Assembly (NCBI RefSeq): GCF_945956895.1
Contig: NZ_CAMFJF010000028.1
Coordinates: 1-50,104 of the forward strand
From: an uncultured Allobosea sp.
Lineage (GTDB): Bacteria; Pseudomonadota; Alphaproteobacteria; Rhizobiales; Beijerinckiaceae
Length of the DNA stretch: 50,104 bases
Reading direction: 5' to 3'
Position numbers and translations under genes: made by a program. The notes under the pieces are model-generated. The model worked only from the letters and a program-made list of their open reading frames with translations. It ran no database searches and was not told where the DNA came from. Positions 16,674 through 28,590 of this stretch are shown here, piece by piece; position 1 is the stretch's first letter, and the number at the start of each line of letters is the position of its first letter.

Positions 16674-17927
16674 TCAGAACCCCCTCGCCTCCAGCGCCTT
16701 CTCGTCATCCGCGATGTAGTCGCGGATGATCGGGACGGCGCTCTTGTGCTGGCCGAGCAGAAGCTGGAACACCATGTCGCCGCCGATATCGAACGAGATC
16801 GAGCAGGCGCAGAGGTAGAATTCCCACATCCGCGCGAAGCGCTCGCCCATCATCGCAACGACCTCGTCGCGCTTGGCCATGAAGCGCTCGCGCCAGGCCT
16901 CCAGCGTCCAGTGATAGTGCCGGCGCCAGAACTCGCAGTCGGAAGCCCACAGGCCCGTCTGCTCCTGCGCCGCGAAGACCTCCGACAGCGCCGGCGCATA
17001 GCCCCCCGGGAAGATGTACTTCTCGAAGAAGGGGCCGGTGAAGCCGGGCGGGCCGACGCGGCCGATGCAGTGGACCAGCGCGATCCCGTCCGGCGTCAGC
17101 AGGTCGCGAATCCCCCCGAAATACTCGCCGTAATGCGCGACGCCGACATGCTCCATCATGCCGACCGAGACGACGCGGTCGAAGCGCCCGGCCAGCTCGC
17201 GATAGTCCTTGTTGATGAAGGTGACGGCCTCGCCGACGCCGGCCTGTTCCGCACGCTTCTGGGCCGCCGCCATCTGGTCCGGCGAGACGTTGAGCCCGGT
17301 CACCTTCGCCCCGCAGGCCTTGGCGAGATAGATCGCAAGCTCTCCCCAGCCCGAGCCGATATCGAGCACGCTCATGCCTGGCTCGATCTTCAGCTTGGCG
17401 GCGAGATGCCGGAGCTTCGCCTTCTGCGCGGCCTCCAATCCGACATCCGGGCTGTGCCAGTAGGCGCAGGAATAGGTCATCGTCTCGTCGAGCCAGAGCC
17501 GGTAGAATTCGGTCGGGATGTCGTAGTGATGCTTGACCTTCTTGCCGGCGACGCCGAGCGGGTTGTGCATCCGCCAGCGCCGGATTTTGAAGCGCAGCTT
17601 GCGGATCGCCTGCTGCAGCGGGTCCTTGCGCATCTCGCGGCGCTGCAGCCAGAACAGCGTCAGCAGGTCGTGGATCGTGCCTTCCTCGAAATCGATCCGC
17701 CCGTCCATGTAGCCTTCGGCCAGGGCGAGCTCGGGATTGAGGAAAAGCTCACGCTCGACGCGGTTGTCATGGAAACGCACGGTGACGGCGGGCGCGGTCT
17801 TGATGACGCCGGCGAAAAGCAATTCCGCCGGTCCGGAGCCGAAGACATGCCGCTTGCCGTCCGGCGTGATGACCGTCAGGCGGCCGTGGCGGATGAACCG
17901 CTTGAGCAATCGCGGCAGCAGCAGCAT
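16674..17927 (-). CDS. cfa: Cyclopropane-fatty-acyl-phospholipid synthase
   Basis: Transfers a methylene group from S-adenosylmethionine to double bonds of membrane phospholipid acyl chains. The 417-residue product has the family N-terminal lipid-binding domain (A-E-G-Y-M-D-G), the H-H-Y-D-I-P-T-E-F-Y segment, the SAM motif V-L-D-I-G-S-G-W-G near residues 186-196, G-L-N-V-S-P-D-Q, and the C-terminal R-M-W-E-F-Y-L. ATG 17927 has GAGGAG upstream. Divergent from the following methyltransferase gene. Rhizobia often have two cfa genes; which one this is cannot be told. Confidence 0.95.
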   Translation of the reverse strand: MLLLPRLLKRFIRHGRLTVITPDGKRHVFGSGPAELLFAGVIKTAPAVTVRFHDNRVERELFLNPELALAEGYMDGRIDFEEGTIHDLLTLFWLQRREMRKDPLQQAIRKLRFKIRRWRMHNPLGVAGKKVKHHYDIPTEFYRLWLDETMTYSCAYWHSPDVGLEAAQKAKLRHLAAKLKIEPGMSVLDIGSGWGELAIYLAKACGAKVTGLNVSPDQMAAAQKRAEQAGVGEAVTFINKDYRELAGRFDRVVSVGMMEHVGVAHYGEYFGGIRDLLTPDGIALVHCIGRVGPPGFTGPFFEKYIFPGGYAPALSEVFAAQEQTGLWASDCEFWRRHYHWTLEAWRERFMAKRDEVVAMMGERFARMWEFYLCACSISFDIGGDMVFQLLLGQHKSAVPIIRDYIADDEKALEARGF

Positions 17928-18071
17928 GAGCGCTCCTCGTCTCGATTCGCCAACTAAAGCCGAAACCCGGCGTCCTCGAAACCCCCGGAGGTTGCGGAGC
18001 CACCCGGCTTGTGCGTAGTCATCGGGAACAGGCGGCCGCTACCGGCCGCGCCGTGAGGGTCGACCGAACAC

Positions 18072-18767
18072 ATGTCCTGGCGCGATTTCTGGAATGGCGA
18101 GCATTCGATCTACGTCTCGCCGCGCCACAAGGCCCTGCATTATCGCGCCATCGCGACCGACCTGATCGCCCATGTCCCTGCAGCCAATGCGGTCGTCCTC
18201 GACCATGGCTGCGGCGAGGCGCTCGACGCCGCCCGCGTGGCGGCTTCCTGCGGCAAGCTCTATCTCTGCGAGGCTGCCCCGAGCGTCCGCGACAAGCTGC
18301 GCGCCCAATTCGGCCGCAAGGACAACATCACCGTGGTCTCGCCGGAGGAGGTCGAGGCTCTGCCGCCGGCCTCGCTCGACCTCGTCGTCGCCAATTCTCT
18401 GCTTCAGTACCTCTCGCGCGACGAATTGAAGGCGCTGCTGGAAACCTGGCGCGACCGGTTGAAGCCCGGCGGCGCGCTCATCCTCGCAGACGTCATCCCG
18501 CCCGATGTCAGCCCGCTGACCGATGCCTCGCAGCTTCTCGCTTTCGCCTGGCGCGGCGGCTTCTTCCTGGCGGCGCTGGGCGGCCTCGTGCGCACCGCCT
18601 TCTCGGACTATCGCAAGCTCCGGGCGCAATACGGCCTCTCGACCTATACGCCCGAGGCGATCACGGCCCTGATCCGCGAGGCAGGCTTCGTCGATGTGCA
18701 GCGGCCGGAGAATTTCGGGCACAACCCGCACCGGATGACCTTCAAGGCCATCAAGGCCACAACCTAG
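18072..18767 (+). CDS. Class I SAM-dependent methyltransferase
   Basis: A 231-residue soluble methyltransferase. Motif I reads V-V-L-D-H-G-C-G-E near residue 45; an acidic motif II (L-C-E-A) and L-D-L-V-V-A-N-S-L-L-Q-Y follow, with L-K-P-G-G-A-L-I-L-A-D-V at motif IV-V. A hydrophobic segment (about 155-175) could touch the membrane. The substrate is unknown. It is divergent from cfa, another SAM enzyme. Behind it, TTTCGG-CA-CCGAAA (18799-18812) is a small inverted repeat that might end the transcript. Confidence 0.85.
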   Translation: MSWRDFWNGEHSIYVSPRHKALHYRAIATDLIAHVPAANAVVLDHGCGEALDAARVAASCGKLYLCEAAPSVRDKLRAQFGRKDNITVVSPEEVEALPPASLDLVVANSLLQYLSRDELKALLETWRDRLKPGGALILADVIPPDVSPLTDASQLLAFAWRGGFFLAALGGLVRTAFSDYRKLRAQYGLSTYTPEAITALIREAGFVDVQRPENFGHNPHRMTFKAIKATT

Positions 18768-18858
18768 ACGAAAGTAGAATTCAGGCCGGAATCTCGAGTT
18801 TCGGCACCGAAATTCCCTTACGGAAATTCGCCATACGCCTTGATTTGATGCTTCAAAT

Positions 18859-19692
18859 ATGGCTTTGACCGCGGCTTGCCCCCGCGAGATTGCCGTGCAG
18901 GACCAGTTCACCTGTCCCTATTGTGATGCCACGCTCAACAAGGGCGTGCTCTCCTGTCGCTGCTGCGGCCGGGACCTCACGCCCGTACTGCCGCTGCTGC
19001 GCCGTCTCGATGCGCTGGAGGAACGCCTCGCCGCCATGGAGAAGCGCGCCGAGGAGGATCGCATAGCGCTCGCCAACACTCGGCCTGCCGAGCCCCAGAG
19101 CACTGCTGCCATCGAACCCGTGGAAGCCCCGCGAGACGCCGAGCCGGCCGCCCTGCCGCTCGCGCGCCGGCGCTTCTGGGTGCTGCCCTTCGGCCTTGTG
19201 CTGCTTCTGCTCGCCTATGCCGGGGTGGTGCTCTGGCTCGACCTGCCGCTCTGGACGCTGCGCCTCGCCTCGATCGCGATCCCGTTCTTCACAGGCCTGA
19301 TCTATTTCGGCATCCGCCCGCGCCTGATCGCCTTCGATATCGTCATCGCGATCGTCTTCGCGATTTTTTCCGTCGTGACCATGAACGCGTTGCTGAGTTG
19401 GCACGACAACATACCGCTCCTCCCGCAGGGGTCGGCAGCCTGGCGCGAGACATCGTTCTACGCGCTGAGCATCGGCGCCTCGATGTTCTCGGGGATGTTG
19501 CTGCGCGTGACGCAGGCTGCGCTCGCCGCGCGTGGCCTCGTCTCGCTGCCGGAACTGCGGAAGGGGCTTCTGGCGATCCACGGCAAGGTGCCGATGGAAA
19601 CCCTGAAGACCATCGAAACCACCATCCTGATGGCCGGCACCGCCATTTCCGCAGTTGCCGGCCTCATCGCTGCAATCCTTGGAGTGAAATAG
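18859..19692 (+). CDS. Membrane protein with N-terminal zinc ribbon
   Basis: A 277-residue protein. Residues about 19-36 hold C-P-Y-C...C-R-C-C-G-R, a zinc-ribbon-like knuckle pair. A coiled-coil stretch (L-E-E-R-L-A-A-M-E-K-R-A-E-E) and an Ala/Pro/Glu-rich linker follow, then about five hydrophobic helices from residue 107 onward. No named family is recognised. ATG 18859 lacks a clear ribosome-binding site; GTG 18895, just before the zinc ribbon, is a good alternative. The next gene starts 4 bases after the stop, so the two are surely co-transcribed. Confidence 0.75.
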   Translation: MALTAACPREIAVQDQFTCPYCDATLNKGVLSCRCCGRDLTPVLPLLRRLDALEERLAAMEKRAEEDRIALANTRPAEPQSTAAIEPVEAPRDAEPAALPLARRRFWVLPFGLVLLLLAYAGVVLWLDLPLWTLRLASIAIPFFTGLIYFGIRPRLIAFDIVIAIVFAIFSVVTMNALLSWHDNIPLLPQGSAAWRETSFYALSIGASMFSGMLLRVTQAALAARGLVSLPELRKGLLAIHGKVPMETLKTIETTILMAGTAISAVAGLIAAILGVK

Positions 19693-19696
19693 GACG

Positions 19697-20167
19697 ATGA
19701 TGAAGTCTGTGCTCGCTTGGCACATGCTGCCTGCCGTTCTCGCCACCGCCGCCATGTTGACGGCGGCGCAAGCCGCCGACCCGGTCCATCTCATCACCCG
19801 AGAGGAAGCCGGCCTGCCGACCGCGGCCAAGATCCCAGCCAGCACGCGCAACCTGACGCGCGGCCCCGGCATCGACACCTTGCCGACCCCTGACAAGGGC
19901 GTCGATGGCAAGCCCTTCCGCCTGAACGTGCGCTTCATGCCGGCCAACGGCGTACCGGTCGATCCGGCGACCGTGCGCGTCTTCTACCGTCGTAACCCTC
20001 CGGTCGACATCACCCAGCGCATCAAGCAGTACATCACGCCGGGCGGCATCGACGCGCCCTCCGTCGTCGTGCCGAGCGGCAGGCACATCATCGAGATCGA
20101 GGCCACCGACAAGGAGGGTCGCGTCGGCCGCAGGCAGATCACGCTGGACGTCACCCCGACACAGTGA
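19697..20167 (+). CDS. Secreted protein of unknown function
   Basis: A 156-residue protein with a clear signal peptide ending A-A-Q-A-A (about residue 26). The mature part has a beta-rich look, with V-D-P-A-T-V-R-V-F-Y-R-R and a C-terminal H-I-I-E-I-E-A-T-D-K-E-G-R-V-G-R-R sandwich-like stretch that recalls immunoglobulin-like folds. No family is recognised. It begins 4 bases after the zinc-ribbon membrane protein, with AGGACG as ribosome-binding site, so it may be the periplasmic partner of that protein. Confidence 0.75.
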   Translation: MMKSVLAWHMLPAVLATAAMLTAAQAADPVHLITREEAGLPTAAKIPASTRNLTRGPGIDTLPTPDKGVDGKPFRLNVRFMPANGVPVDPATVRVFYRRNPPVDITQRIKQYITPGGIDAPSVVVPSGRHIIEIEATDKEGRVGRRQITLDVTPTQ

Positions 20168-20173
20168 AGCCGG

Positions 20174-20205
20174 AGGGCGGCGTGAACGACGCGTCACGCC
20201 GCCCT
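20174..20205. terminator. Two-way terminator-like hairpin
   Basis: AGGGCGGCGTGA pairs perfectly over 12 bp with TCACGCCGCCCT around an 8-base loop. It lies between two convergent genes and overlaps the stop codon of the GtrA gene. Confidence 0.65.
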
Positions 20206-20598
20206 GTCCGCGAAGCTGAAGAACTTGTGGCCGAGGAACGAGAACACCATCACCACGCCCGTGGTGACCAGTTGCATCGGCAAGTAGGGCAGACCCGCCC
20301 GCGCCACGAAGAGATGCATCAGGATGCCGGTGAGCACGAAGCCGCCGGCCGCGATCAGGGCGAAGCGCCAGCCGGCCTGGGCATGGCTGCGGGTCGCATC
20401 GAACGTCATCCAGCGGTTGAGCGCATAGGAAACCAGCGCGCCGACGATGAAGCCGGCGAGCGTCGCCGGCACGGGATCGACATGGGCTAGCTCGACCAGC
20501 CCGATCAGCACGCCGTAATGCGCGACCGCCGTCAGCCCGCCGGCGAAGACATAGGCCACGAGCTGGCGGAACTGGCGCGGATACTGGCGAAGCGGCAT
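20194..20598 (-). CDS. GtrA family membrane protein
   Basis: A 134-residue inner-membrane protein with four hydrophobic helices, matching the GtrA family (lipid-linked sugar flipping and cell-surface polysaccharide modification). Marks are the Q-L-V-A-Y-V-F-A-G-G start, Y-A-L-N-R-W-M-T-F and the C-terminal H-K-F-F-S-F. ATG 20598 has AGGA upstream. No glycosyltransferase neighbour is seen, so the substrate is open. It lies 58 bases after the AztD-type gene on the same strand. Confidence 0.9.
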   Translation of the reverse strand: MPLRQYPRQFRQLVAYVFAGGLTAVAHYGVLIGLVELAHVDPVPATLAGFIVGALVSYALNRWMTFDATRSHAQAGWRFALIAAGGFVLTGILMHLFVARAGLPYLPMQLVTTGVVMVFSFLGHKFFSFADRAA

Positions 20599-20656
20599 CC
20601 GCGCTTCCTAGAGCATCAGATCGAAAAGCGGAATGACGAGGTGACCCGCCTTTGTC

Positions 20657-21967
20657 TCAGCCCGCGTCGCTGCCGGCGAGATTGGCCGGCATGCCGCTGA
20701 CGGGCATGTCGAGCCCCTGCTTCAGCGTGTCGAGATGGAATTCGCGGATGCGTCCGTTGGTGGGATCGCTGACGAAGGCGCTGCCGCCGATCACGGCAAG
20801 GCTCGGCGTCGGTGTCTTGGCCCCGTAGGCGCAGTCGAAAGCAGGCACTGCGTCGAAGGCCGCGAGTTCCTTCCAGGCCGGCGCGATCTCGTAGATGCGC
20901 AGCTTACCGTCCGGCGTCAGGTTGGCGAGCCGATTGCCATTGCCGCCGAGCTCGAACTGGCAGGCGGCCTGCCCGCCCGGCACCCCCAGCACGTCCTCTG
21001 CAGTCAATGCCTTCGCCTCCGGATCGATCCGCAGCAGCGCATCGTAAGGCGCCTTCAGGCCGTAATTGCCGACGAGATGACGCCCGCCCTCCCGCGACTT
21101 CAATGCGCTGACGCGGCGCTCGTCGGGATAGCTGAGCTTGCGCCCGCTCCAGCCCGTAGCCGCTCCCTGTCCCGCCTTCGACAGCACGAGCAAGCCGCCG
21201 CCCTCACCCTCGGCACAGCCGAAAACATGGCGCCCGCCGCGCGCTTCCGCCGAACCATGGAAGAGCTTGCAGGACGCTTCGGGCTTTCCGGCATCGTCGA
21301 ACAGCACAATGCGCTTCCAGCCCTTGCCCTCCGCGAGAATCTCGAAGCCGTTCGGGCGTGGCGAGGCGCTGCGGTCATCGCCCTTGGCATAGGCGGGATT
21401 GGGGATCGACATCAGCCATTGCCGGCTGCCCAGCGGCACGGCGACACCGTGCTGCGGCGCCGGACTCGGCCAAACCGTCACAGCAGGCTTATCCTTGGCG
21501 AGGCTGTCGATTGCGATCAACACCGCCTTGGGCTCGCTCTTGCCCTCCCACGGCCGCAACCCGTCGTAGAACAGCGCAAGCTGGCCATGGCCGGAGAGCA
21601 CATGCGCCGGCCGATCCCCCTTTACACTGAAGTCGAGCAGTTTCGGCGGAGCCTTATCGAGATCGACATGGTCGCCATGCGATTCCGCGATCAGCCCGGT
21701 ATCGAGGATGCGCAGCGTCCCCGCCTCGTCTCCGGTCTTCACCACGACATAGCGCCCGCCAGAAACGCCGGCGAAACCGGGATTGGCCTTGGGTACGTCG
21801 AAGCTATGCGTGACCTCGCCGCTGTCGAGATCGAGGATGCGGACCACCGGCTTCTCATGATCGGCGAAGACCAGGCGGCCGCGCAGGGGCACATGATCAT
21901 GAGCGAGCGCCGCGGAAGCGAACAGGCAGCCGGCGAGACCGGCGGCGGCGTGGCGGAACGAAAGCAC
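20657..21967 (-). CDS. aztD: Putative periplasmic zinc metallochaperone AztD-like
   Basis: A 436-residue secreted protein. GTG 21967 is chosen because GGAG lies 7 bases upstream; TTG 21985 is the alternative. A signal peptide ends at ALA, so the mature protein starts HDH. The rest has the repeated short strands of a beta-propeller, with the H97-G-D-H100 motif and the A-L-F-Y-D-G segment I associate with AztD, the chaperone that hands zinc to the binding protein AztC. No aztABC genes are in the window, so this is a separate copy or a relative. A Zur-like palindrome sits just upstream, which supports a role in zinc shortage. Confidence 0.75.
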   Translation of the reverse strand: MLSFRHAAAGLAGCLFASAALAHDHVPLRGRLVFADHEKPVVRILDLDSGEVTHSFDVPKANPGFAGVSGGRYVVVKTGDEAGTLRILDTGLIAESHGDHVDLDKAPPKLLDFSVKGDRPAHVLSGHGQLALFYDGLRPWEGKSEPKAVLIAIDSLAKDKPAVTVWPSPAPQHGVAVPLGSRQWLMSIPNPAYAKGDDRSASPRPNGFEILAEGKGWKRIVLFDDAGKPEASCKLFHGSAEARGGRHVFGCAEGEGGGLLVLSKAGQGAATGWSGRKLSYPDERRVSALKSREGGRHLVGNYGLKAPYDALLRIDPEAKALTAEDVLGVPGGQAACQFELGGNGNRLANLTPDGKLRIYEIAPAWKELAAFDAVPAFDCAYGAKTPTPSLAVIGGSAFVSDPTNGRIREFHLDTLKQGLDMPVSGMPANLAGSDAG

Positions 21968-21988
21968 GGGAAAGCTCCAAGGCAATTA

Positions 21989-22003
21989 TGATATGATATA
22001 ACA
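21989..22003. promoter_or_regulatory. Zur-box-like palindrome upstream of the AztD gene
   Basis: On the minus strand it reads TGTTATATCATATCA, matching 12 of 15 positions of the palindrome TGTTATAnTATAACA that I recall as typical of alphaproteobacterial Zur sites. Flanking GCAAT and ATTGC extend the symmetry. It lies about 20 bases before the GTG start, where a bound repressor would block transcription. Confidence 0.65.
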
Positions 22004-22111
22004 TTGCATTAATACTTCATGAACTCAACCTGCTTGTGCATCCCGCCGTGGACAAGGTCGGGCGGCAACCGGCGCGCTCCACGTCGGTGCTTGGCTATCA
22101 GCCAGGCAGCC

Positions 22112-23173
22112 TCAGGCTCGAACCTCGAACACCATGTTGAACGGCGTCTCGGTGGCGCGGCGGAAATGCTGGAAGCCTGCATCCATCGCGACCTTGCGCA
22201 GCCGCATCTCGCCGGCTTGCGCTCCGAGGCCGAGCCCGACCTCCTGCGACAGCGAGGCCGGCGTGCAGATCATAGTCGACGCCCCGTAGTAGATGCGCCC
22301 GACCGGATTGAGATTGTCCTTGAGATGATCATGCGCGAAGGGCTCGACGATCATCCAGCTGCCGTCCTGGGCCAGCGACTCGCGCACATGCTTGCCCGCG
22401 CCGACCGGATCGCCCATGTCGTGCAGGCAGTCGAACATCGTCACGAGGTCGTATTTCCGCTCGGGGAAATCCTTGGCCGAAGCGCGTTCGAAGACGATGC
22501 GGTCGGCGACGCCGGCCTTCTCCGCCGCCTCCCGCGCCCGCTCGACCGAGGGCCCGTGATAGTCGAAGCCGTAGAAGCGCGATTGCGGATAAGCCTGTGC
22601 CATCAAGATCGTCGAGGAACCATGCCCGCAGCCGACATCGGCGACGGTCGCGCCCTCCATCAGCTTGGCCTGGACACCGCTCAACGCCGGAATCCACTCT
22701 GCCGTCAGATGGGCGTTGTAGCCGGGCCGGAAGAAGCGCTCGGTTCCGCGGAACAGGCACTTGCTATGCTCGTGCCAGCCGAGGCCAGCACCACTGCGGA
22801 AGGCCTCCTCGACCTTCGGCTCATCGAGCCACATCGACTGGATGACCTCGAAGGCACCGGCGAAGAAGGCCGGGCTGTCCTCCTCTGCGAAGGCCATGGC
22901 CTGCTCCGGCGAGAGGCTGAAGCTATCGCTGCCTTCGTCATAATCGACATAGCCGGCCGAAGCCTGCCCAGCGAGCCATTCGCGCAGATAGCGCTCCTTG
23001 AAGCCCGTCTTCTCCGCCAGTTGCTGGGAAGTGACGGGCTGTCCGTCTGCCATCGCCTTGTAGAGGCCGAGCTGATCTCCCAGCACGATCAGGGCGCCGG
23101 TGACGGACGCTCCGACGTCACCAACGAGACGTCCCACCAAAGTGTCGAGTTTCTGAGGGTCGGCTGCACGCAT
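22112..23173 (-). CDS. Methyltransferase with N-terminal winged-helix domain
   Basis: A 353-residue protein of the Rv2258c-like type: an N-terminal winged-helix domain (residues about 10-95, with T-S-Q-Q-L-A-E-K-T-G-F) joined to a class I SAM domain with motif V-A-D-V-G-C-G-H-G-S near residue 175, D-Y-H-G-P-S, and M-F-D-C-L-H-D-M. ATG 23173 is set by GAGGAG seven bases upstream. These proteins methylate small molecules; the substrate is unknown. It lies 118 bases downstream of an ArsR regulator on the same strand and may be controlled with it. Confidence 0.88.
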   Translation of the reverse strand: MRAADPQKLDTLVGRLVGDVGASVTGALIVLGDQLGLYKAMADGQPVTSQQLAEKTGFKERYLREWLAGQASAGYVDYDEGSDSFSLSPEQAMAFAEEDSPAFFAGAFEVIQSMWLDEPKVEEAFRSGAGLGWHEHSKCLFRGTERFFRPGYNAHLTAEWIPALSGVQAKLMEGATVADVGCGHGSSTILMAQAYPQSRFYGFDYHGPSVERAREAAEKAGVADRIVFERASAKDFPERKYDLVTMFDCLHDMGDPVGAGKHVRESLAQDGSWMIVEPFAHDHLKDNLNPVGRIYYGASTMICTPASLSQEVGLGLGAQAGEMRLRKVAMDAGFQHFRRATETPFNMVFEVRA

Positions 23174-23291
23174 GGCCATGCTCCTCGGGTTCGGGCGTGG
23201 CCGGTGCCGTATCGCGAACCGGCTCGACGCCATCGCGGAAACGAAGACGTTAAACCTGTGCGGATACCTGTCAACGAGACGCTGTCCGTCC

Positions 23292-23660
23292 CTATGCCCC
23301 AACGCTGCCGGAGAGCCATTCCGGCCCCAGCCGGGGCAGGTTCGGATCGCGCCGCGCCGTCTCGATCACGCTGTCGATCAGCCCCGGAAAGCGCTGGTTC
23401 AGTTCCTCGCGCCGGATGCTGAGATAGCGCGAGGTGCCTTCGACCCGCATGCGGGTGATGCCGGCCTCGCGCAGCTTGGCGAAATGATAGGACAGGAGCG
23501 AGGGCGAGGCGAAGGCGGTGAAATGGCTGCAGCGCGCCTTGTCGACCTCGTTGACGTCCGAGAGCGCGACGAGAATGCCGAGCCGGATCGGATCGGCCAG
23601 CGCCGCGAACAGGTCGGCGGGCGCCACATCCTCGATATCGGGGTGAAAAACCGGCTTCAT
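23292..23660 (-). CDS. ArsR-family winged-helix regulator
   Basis: A 122-residue repressor-type protein. The core reads L-F-A-A-L-A-D-P-I-R-L-G-I-L-V-A-L, then the recognition helix S-P-S-L-L-S-Y-H-F-A-K-L-R-E-A-G-I and the wing R-V-E-G-T-S-R-Y. Only one cysteine is present, so classical arsenic or metal sensing by a Cys pair is unlikely. ATG 23660 is used. It is divergent from an MFS exporter, and three palindromes fill the region between them. Confidence 0.93.
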   Translation of the reverse strand: MKPVFHPDIEDVAPADLFAALADPIRLGILVALSDVNEVDKARCSHFTAFASPSLLSYHFAKLREAGITRMRVEGTSRYLSIRREELNQRFPGLIDSVIETARRDPNLPRLGPEWLSGSVGA

Positions 23661-23698
23661 GCCCTTCGAAATAGGCGATGCGGCCGCTCCTGACAATA

Positions 23699-23763
23699 TT
23701 CAACATCCGTTGAAATTACCCTTGCGGTAATTGTCGGGCAGGATTAGTTCAACGATCATTGAA
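23699..23763. promoter_or_regulatory. Three palindromes between ArsR and MFS genes (probable operators)
   Basis: TTCAAC-N4-GTTGAA (23699-23714) and TTCAAC-N4-ATTGAA (23748-23763) share the same 16-bp design with centres 49 bp apart. Between them lies a different one, ATTACC-N5-GGTAAT (23715-23731). The repeated pair is the natural candidate for the neighbouring ArsR dimer. Confidence 0.65.
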
Positions 23764-23811
23764 TTTCAAACCCTGCCTTCGAAACAGCGATCATCCGCAA
23801 GGATCATTCCC

Positions 23812-25026
23812 ATGGATACGCGCCTTCTCTCGCTCGCCGGCGGCGCTTTCGCCATCGGCACGGGCAGCCTGATCGTCACCGGCATCCTGCCCCATCTCGC
23901 CACAGGCCTCGCCGTCTCCGTCGACACCGCCGGCCTGCTCATCTCGATCTTCGCTCTGGCTTATGCGATCGGCTCGCCGATCCTTTCGACCGTGCTTGGC
24001 GATGCTGACCGCAAGACGGTGCTCGTCGGGGCGATGACCGTCTTCGGCCTCGCCAATCTCGGCGCCGCCTTCGCGGGCGATTTCTGGGTCGTGATGGCCG
24101 CCCGCATCGTGATGGCGCTCTCGGCCGGCGTCTTCATGCCCGCGGCCAATGCGGTCGCCGTCGCGGTCTCCTCGCCCGAGCGGCGCGGCCGCGCCATCGC
24201 GCTCGTCACCGGCGGCATGACCGTCTCGCTGATTCTCGGCATCCCGATCGGCACCGCCGTGGTCGGCTTCGGCGGCTGGCACCTCGCCTTCCTGATCGTG
24301 ACGCTGTTCAGCGCGCTCTCGCTTGCCGGGCTGCTGATCAAGCTCCCGCGCGGCCTGCCCCGCGGCACCAACACCTTGCGCGAACGGCTGCAGGTAGCGG
24401 CACGCGGCGACGTGCTGCTGGCGCTCGCCACGACCATGCTGTGGACCACCGGCGCCTTCGTTCTCTACACCTATATCGCGCCCTTCCTGACCAACCATGC
24501 CGGCATCACCGGTCCCTGGCTCGCCGCGACGCTCGTCGTCTCCGGCATTGGCTCGGCCATCGGCAACCAGCTCGGCGGCATCGCCAGCGACCGCTTCGGC
24601 CCGGAGCGCACGCTGACTGTGGTGCTGACGATCCTGGCCGCGGCGCTGCTCACCGCCTCCATCATCGCAGTCAGCCTGCCGCCGGCACTGGCGATCTATC
24701 CGATTCCCTTCGTGCTCCTGGTCTGGAGCGCGGCGGGCTGGGCCGGCCATCCCTCGCAGATGTCGCGACTGGCGGCGATGGCGCCGGACGCGACCGTGGT
24801 CGCGCTCTCGCTCAATGCCTCCGCGCTCTATTTCGGCATTGCCGCCGGCGCGGCGCTGGGCCAGCAGGTGATGCGCCATGCCGGCACCTGGCCGCTCGGC
24901 TTCGTCGGCGCCGCCTGCGAGGTCGCGGCGCTCGCGGTGCTCTTCGTCGCCATGCGGCGCAAACGCCGGCAGCCTCGCGCGCTGGAGATCGATCTCGTCA
25001 TCTCCGCGCCAAGGCCTGTGCGTTGA
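23812..25026 (+). CDS. MFS transporter (drug/arabinose-efflux type)
   Basis: A 404-residue inner-membrane protein with about twelve hydrophobic helices, of the DHA1 group. Marks are the loop 2-3 motif L-G-D-A-D-R-K-T-V-L and the helix 4-5 segment G-V-F-M-P-A-A-N-A-V-A. These exporters act by proton antiport on drugs or sugars; the substrate here is unknown. ATG 23812 has AAGGA eight bases upstream. It is divergent from the ArsR regulator, and the palindromes in the shared promoter suggest direct repression. Confidence 0.92.
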   Translation: MDTRLLSLAGGAFAIGTGSLIVTGILPHLATGLAVSVDTAGLLISIFALAYAIGSPILSTVLGDADRKTVLVGAMTVFGLANLGAAFAGDFWVVMAARIVMALSAGVFMPAANAVAVAVSSPERRGRAIALVTGGMTVSLILGIPIGTAVVGFGGWHLAFLIVTLFSALSLAGLLIKLPRGLPRGTNTLRERLQVAARGDVLLALATTMLWTTGAFVLYTYIAPFLTNHAGITGPWLAATLVVSGIGSAIGNQLGGIASDRFGPERTLTVVLTILAAALLTASIIAVSLPPALAIYPIPFVLLVWSAAGWAGHPSQMSRLAAMAPDATVVALSLNASALYFGIAAGAALGQQVMRHAGTWPLGFVGAACEVAALAVLFVAMRRKRRQPRALEIDLVISAPRPVR

Positions 25027-25169
25027 GCAAAAGGGGAAGCGCTTTTAGCTTTCCCCCGCGGCCTTGGCCGTCTATAGCGAGCGCCTAGCATTCATTCAGA
25101 CGCTCGCCTCGCCTCCGCTCGCACGATCGGACCGGCCTTGCGCGCGCCTGCCCAAGACCGGTCGAGATC

Positions 25170-28487
<3,318 letters not shown>

Positions 28488-28532
28488 CGGGCCGCACGGC
28501 GCGACATTCAGAGATTGAGCGGAAGCGCGGGA

Positions 28533-28556
28533 GCCGGCGGTCGATATGCCGCCGGC
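28533..28556. repeat. Hairpin between carB and greA
   Basis: GCCGGCGG pairs with CCGCCGGC around an 8-base loop, 45 bases after the carB stop and 34 before the greA start. No T run follows, so it may be a processing site or a weak terminator rather than a strong one. Confidence 0.45.
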
Positions 28557-28590
28557 GAGCCGCGCTTTCGGAGCTTATGGGACGGAAGGT

